Assembly: GCA_035636195.1 (NCBI GenBank)
Contig: DASPZP010000295.1
Span: forward strand, 1 to 16,112
Source of the DNA: Anaeromyxobacter_A sp035636195
GTDB lineage: Bacteria > Myxococcota > Myxococcia > Myxococcales > Anaeromyxobacteraceae
Length of the DNA: 16,112 nucleotides
Direction: 5' to 3'
Positions 13,421 through 16,112 of the stretch are shown one piece after another. How positions within the stretch are numbered: the first letter of the stretch is position 1; every line of letters starts with the position of its first letter. Below the pieces are notes generated by a model. It worked only from the letters and a program-made list of their open reading frames with translations, did no database searches and was not told the origin of the DNA. Position numbers and translations under genes: made by a program.

Positions 13421-14868
13421 ACGAGCGCTTCGCCCGCGCAGCGCTGCTGGCGCTCCTCGCCGGGCTCATGTTCTCGCTCCTCGCCGTCCACCGCGACGAG
13501 AACGACGGCGCGGTCTACATCGTCATCGCGCGCCACCTGGCGGCGGACGGCACGCCGTTCCAGCTGCGCTACCTCTCGCAGACGCTCCCCGCCTTCCACG
13601 AGCACCCGCCGCTCTGGATCTGGCTCCAGGCCGCGGCGCTGCGGGTGGCGCCGGCTGTCGACGTGGGCCTGCTCGGGGCGCTGTGCGCGCTCGGGACGGT
13701 CGCGGTCACCTTCTCGCTGGGTCGGATGCTCCTGGGCGCGCGCGCCGCCTTCCTCGGGTGCCTGCTCCTCGCCACGAACGAGTCGTTCTTCCGGTGGAGC
13801 CCCACCGGCAAGCTCGACCCGCCGCTCGTGCTGCTCTTCACCGCCTCGGTGACGCTCATCGTCGCCGCCGGCACGCGCGGCTGGCTGCTGGCCGCGGGCG
13901 GACTGTGCGCCGGGGTGGGAGCGCTCGTGAAGGGGGTCCCCGCCTTCGGGGCGCCGGTGGCGGCGGCCCTCCTGCTCCTCGCCGGTGGGCGGCGCGAGGG
14001 GCTCAAATCGCCGAGGTCCTGGCTCATCGTCGCGGCCGCGACGCTTGGGCCGCTGGCGCTCTTCTTCATCCACGATCGGGTGGCGCTGGGCGGGGTCTGG
14101 TGGCGCGGCTACGTCCACGACCAGCTCCTCGCTTCGCTCGGAGGGAGCCGCACGGACGGCTTCGGCCACCTGCACCTCCTCCGCGACCTGTGGGGGCGAG
14201 GCATCCCCATCTTGCCGCTCGCCCTGCTCGCGCCGTGGGGCCGCTCGGGGCGAGGCTCGAGGGTGGGCCTCTTGCTGTGGGCGGCGCTGGTCCTGGGCGC
14301 CTTCAGCGTCGCGGCGCGAGCCTTCTGGTGGTACTTCCTCCCCGCGCTGCCGCCGCTGGCGCTCGCCGCGGGCGCGGCCCTGGACGACGTCGCCGTGCGC
14401 TTTCGCCAGGAGCGGCTGGTCGAGCGGGCGCTGCCCGCCGTCGCCGCGCTGGCCGGCCTGCTGCTGCTCGGGCTCCTGCCGCTGCGGGTGGCGCGGGTGC
14501 AGGCGCGCCCCTGCCGCTTCGGGTCACTCGCGGCGCGGGCCGCGGGAGCGGCGCCGGGGACCGCCTCGCTCGGCCTCGTCGGGCGACCCGCGGACTATCC
14601 CAACCAGGCTCTCCTCGCCGAGCACACCGGGCGAGATGTCCTCCTCGCCGACGAGGTCGTGGCGCTCCCGCGGGCGATCGACGTCGCGCTCGCGCAGGGC
14701 GAGGTCGAGGTGCCGGTCGGTTGGCACGCGCTGGCGCGGGAAGGCCGGTTCGCGCTCCTGGCGAGGGATCCGGTGGCCGGGACGAGGCCGCCGGGATGGC
14801 CGCCCGGCAGGGGGGCCGGCCTTCCCGGGGTGATCTGGGAGCGCGGGCGCGGGGCTCTGTTAAGATGA
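13417..14868 (+). CDS. Glycosyltransferase family 39 / ArnT-like membrane protein
   Basis: This 483-residue integral membrane protein has the hallmarks of the GT39/PMT_2 superfamily. The first helix (about 6-24) is followed by HRDENDGAVYIVIARHL with the acidic pair D27/E28. The EHPPLW motif is at 62-67, and further hydrophobic segments follow, including NESFFRWSPTGKLDPPLVLL and AFWWYFLPALPPLALAAG. A soluble C-terminal stretch follows the last helix (from about 365). Such enzymes transfer sugars from polyprenyl-phosphate donors to lipid A, glycans or proteins on the periplasmic side. The substrate is unknown. The start is ATG at 13417, overlapping the previous stop as ATGA. An in-frame GTG at 13375 is possible but would overlap more. 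A pairing with the upstream GT-C-like protein is likely. Confidence 0.85.
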   Translation: MNERFARAALLALLAGLMFSLLAVHRDENDGAVYIVIARHLAADGTPFQLRYLSQTLPAFHEHPPLWIWLQAAALRVAPAVDVGLLGALCALGTVAVTFSLGRMLLGARAAFLGCLLLATNESFFRWSPTGKLDPPLVLLFTASVTLIVAAGTRGWLLAAGGLCAGVGALVKGVPAFGAPVAAALLLLAGGRREGLKSPRSWLIVAAATLGPLALFFIHDRVALGGVWWRGYVHDQLLASLGGSRTDGFGHLHLLRDLWGRGIPILPLALLAPWGRSGRGSRVGLLLWAALVLGAFSVAARAFWWYFLPALPPLALAAGAALDDVAVRFRQERLVERALPAVAALAGLLLLGLLPLRVARVQARPCRFGSLAARAAGAAPGTASLGLVGRPADYPNQALLAEHTGRDVLLADEVVALPRAIDVALAQGEVEVPVGWHALAREGRFALLARDPVAGTRPPGWPPGRGAGLPGVIWERGRGALLR

Positions 14869-14912
14869 TCTTTGGGCATGACGCCCAGAGCGACAGCGGC
14901 CGTGGCGCTGCG

Positions 14913-14932
14913 GGTTCCACCGGAGTGGAACC
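14913..14932. repeat. Perfect hairpin in the hpf leader
   Basis: GGTTCCAC (14913-14920) and GTGGAACC (14925-14932) are perfect 8-base arms around CGGA, a good GNRA-like or tight tetraloop. It lies 60-79 bases before the hpf ATG in the 123-base gap after the glycosyltransferase gene. It could be an operator dyad or an RNA structure in the hpf 5' leader. No T-run follows, so a classical terminator is unlikely. Confidence 0.5.
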
Positions 14933-14979
14933 GGCGGGCCGCGGCCGATGTGTCTGTTGGCACAAGCGCAATACTCCAC

Positions 14980-14985
14980 AGGAGG
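14980..14985 (+). promoter_or_regulatory. Strong ribosome binding site of hpf
   Basis: AGGAGG lies six bases before the ATG at 14992. It decides the start against an open in-frame extension upstream to 14872, which would add 40 residues without conservation. Confidence 0.85.
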
Positions 14986-14991
14986 CGGTTC

Positions 14992-15540
14992 ATGCAGGTG
15001 AACATCACCTTCAGGCACCTCGAGTCCACCGAAGCGCTCAAGACCCACGCGCGCGGCAAGGTCGAGCACATCCAGCGCTACATCGATCGTCCCACCGACG
15101 TGCACGTCGTCCTGTACGTGGAGAATCTCGAGCACAAAGCGGACATCAACCTGAAGGCGGGGCAGTTCCTCTTGCGCGGGCGCGCGAAGAGCGGCGACAT
15201 GTACGCCTCGATCGACGCGGCGGCGGACAAGATCGAGCGGCAGCTCAAGAAGTACAAGGACAAGCTCAAGAGCCACAAGCTCCCGGACAAGGCAAACGGG
15301 CACAAGGTGATCGACATCCGCCACGACGTCCTCGACGTGGCGGCGCCGCAGCCATCGGAGCGCGTCGTGAAATCGGACAGCTTCCAGGCCAAGCCCATGA
15401 CGCTCGACGAGGCGGTCCTGCAGCTCGACCTGCTCGACGTGCACTTCTTCGTCTTCCAGAGCGAGAAGGACCACGCCATCAACATCGTGTACCGGCGGGA
15501 CGACGGGAACCTGGGTCTGGTGGAGGCGCGGGGAAACTGA
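14992..15540 (+). CDS. hpf: Ribosome hibernation promoting factor, long form (HPF/RaiA family)
   Basis: HPF binds the 30S decoding region in starved cells and silences ribosomes. The 182-residue protein has the N-terminal S30AE domain (VNITFRHLESTEALKTHARGKV through DAAADKIERQLKKYKDKLKSH, about 1-100). After a linker comes the C-terminal dimerisation domain (about 128-180: DSFQAKPMTLDEAVLQLDLLDVHFFVFQ, then INIVYRRDDGNLGLVEA). Two-domain HPF drives direct 100S dimer formation, unlike the short enteric HPF/RMF pair. The start is fixed by AGGAGG. In many proteobacteria hpf follows rpoN directly; here two membrane protein genes intervene. A TTGGCAC sequence at 14957-14963 resembles a sigma-54 -24 box but lacks a proper -12. 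A hairpin follows the gene. Confidence 0.95.
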   Translation: MQVNITFRHLESTEALKTHARGKVEHIQRYIDRPTDVHVVLYVENLEHKADINLKAGQFLLRGRAKSGDMYASIDAAADKIERQLKKYKDKLKSHKLPDKANGHKVIDIRHDVLDVAAPQPSERVVKSDSFQAKPMTLDEAVLQLDLLDVHFFVFQSEKDHAINIVYRRDDGNLGLVEARGN

Positions 15541-15549
15541 CGCGAGCGC

Positions 15550-15586
15550 CGCGGCCGCCCTCCGCTTCCGAGGGTGGGCGGCCGCG
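15550..15586 (+). terminator. Strong GC hairpin after hpf, probable terminator
   Basis: Arms 15550-15560 (CGCGGCCGCCC) and 15576-15586 (GGGCGGCCGCG) pair perfectly over 11 bases. An inner alternative CCCTC/GAGGG (15558-15562, 15570-15574) is also possible. It begins ten bases after the hpf stop. No T-run follows, which is common for terminators in very GC-rich genomes, so termination may be Rho-assisted. Confidence 0.5.
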
Positions 15587-15653
15587 AGACCTGGCGCAGC
15601 GCTAGCCTCGTTGCGCGCGCGTGTCCACCTGTGCTAGCGAGGCTCGCACGCCC

Positions 15654-16112
<459 letters not shown>

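Noticed and set aside
14957..14972. Sigma-54 promoter (-24/-12) upstream of hpf
   Set aside because: TTGGCAC matches the -24 box, but the position where TTGC should be reads CAAT. The GC dinucleotides nearby are at the wrong distance, and this spacing is strict in sigma-54 promoters.
12594..15605. Plus-strand open frame of 1003 codons over the two membrane genes and hpf
   Set aside because: Its translation is low-complexity Arg/Ala/Pro sequence and conflicts with the well-supported GT39 and hpf frames.

Overview
The window is chromosomal DNA with very high GC content. Codon third positions are almost all G or C, and GTG and TTG starts are frequent. The order kdsB-pyrG-kdsA-kdsC-acyltransferase-lptC-lptA-lptB-rpoN-...-hpf-ptsN is the lipopolysaccharide/sigma-54 neighbourhood known from Gram-negative bacteria. 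Protein style, composition and the hemerythrin/DUF438 sensor suggest a myxobacterium-like organism, most likely Anaeromyxobacter or a relative. That assignment is inference; no marker RNA gene is present.

Layout. On the minus strand at the left edge are the first codons of a YciI-family protein (1-76). Next come a four-module DUF438-hemerythrin-PAS-DUF2249 protein (269-1855) and an RluA-type pseudouridine synthase (2029-2976). From 3153 everything runs on the plus strand. kdsB, pyrG, kdsA and kdsC cover CMP-Kdo supply (CTP, Kdo-8-P, Kdo, activation). They are followed by a lipid A-type acyltransferase and lptC, lptA and lptB for LPS transport. rpoN overlaps lptB by four bases. Two GT-C-like multi-pass membrane proteins lie between rpoN and the long-form ribosome hibernation factor hpf, and the window ends with ptsN (EIIA-Ntr).

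How it works together. KdsA, KdsC and KdsB make and activate Kdo, and PyrG supplies CTP. The acyltransferase completes lipid A. LptB powers extraction of LPS, which LptC and LptA carry across the periplasm. RpoN, HPF and PtsN link the block to nitrogen and stress regulation, as in many proteobacteria. The Kdo branch lacks its first enzyme (KdsD) here. Four-base start/stop overlaps (kdsA/kdsC, lptC/lptA, lptA/lptB, lptB/rpoN, and the two GT-C genes) imply translational coupling.

There is no convincing new defence or mobile system. The most unusual features are palindromic repeats. One roughly 106-bp palindrome is translated in frame as an N-terminal extension of KdsC, and a related copy lies just before kdsA. 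A second family of GC-rich REP-like hairpins occurs at 3885-3931 and 11533-11618, including exact inverted copies. There is no gap over 300 bases without a gene, and I saw no tRNA, rRNA, CRISPR or insertion sequence.
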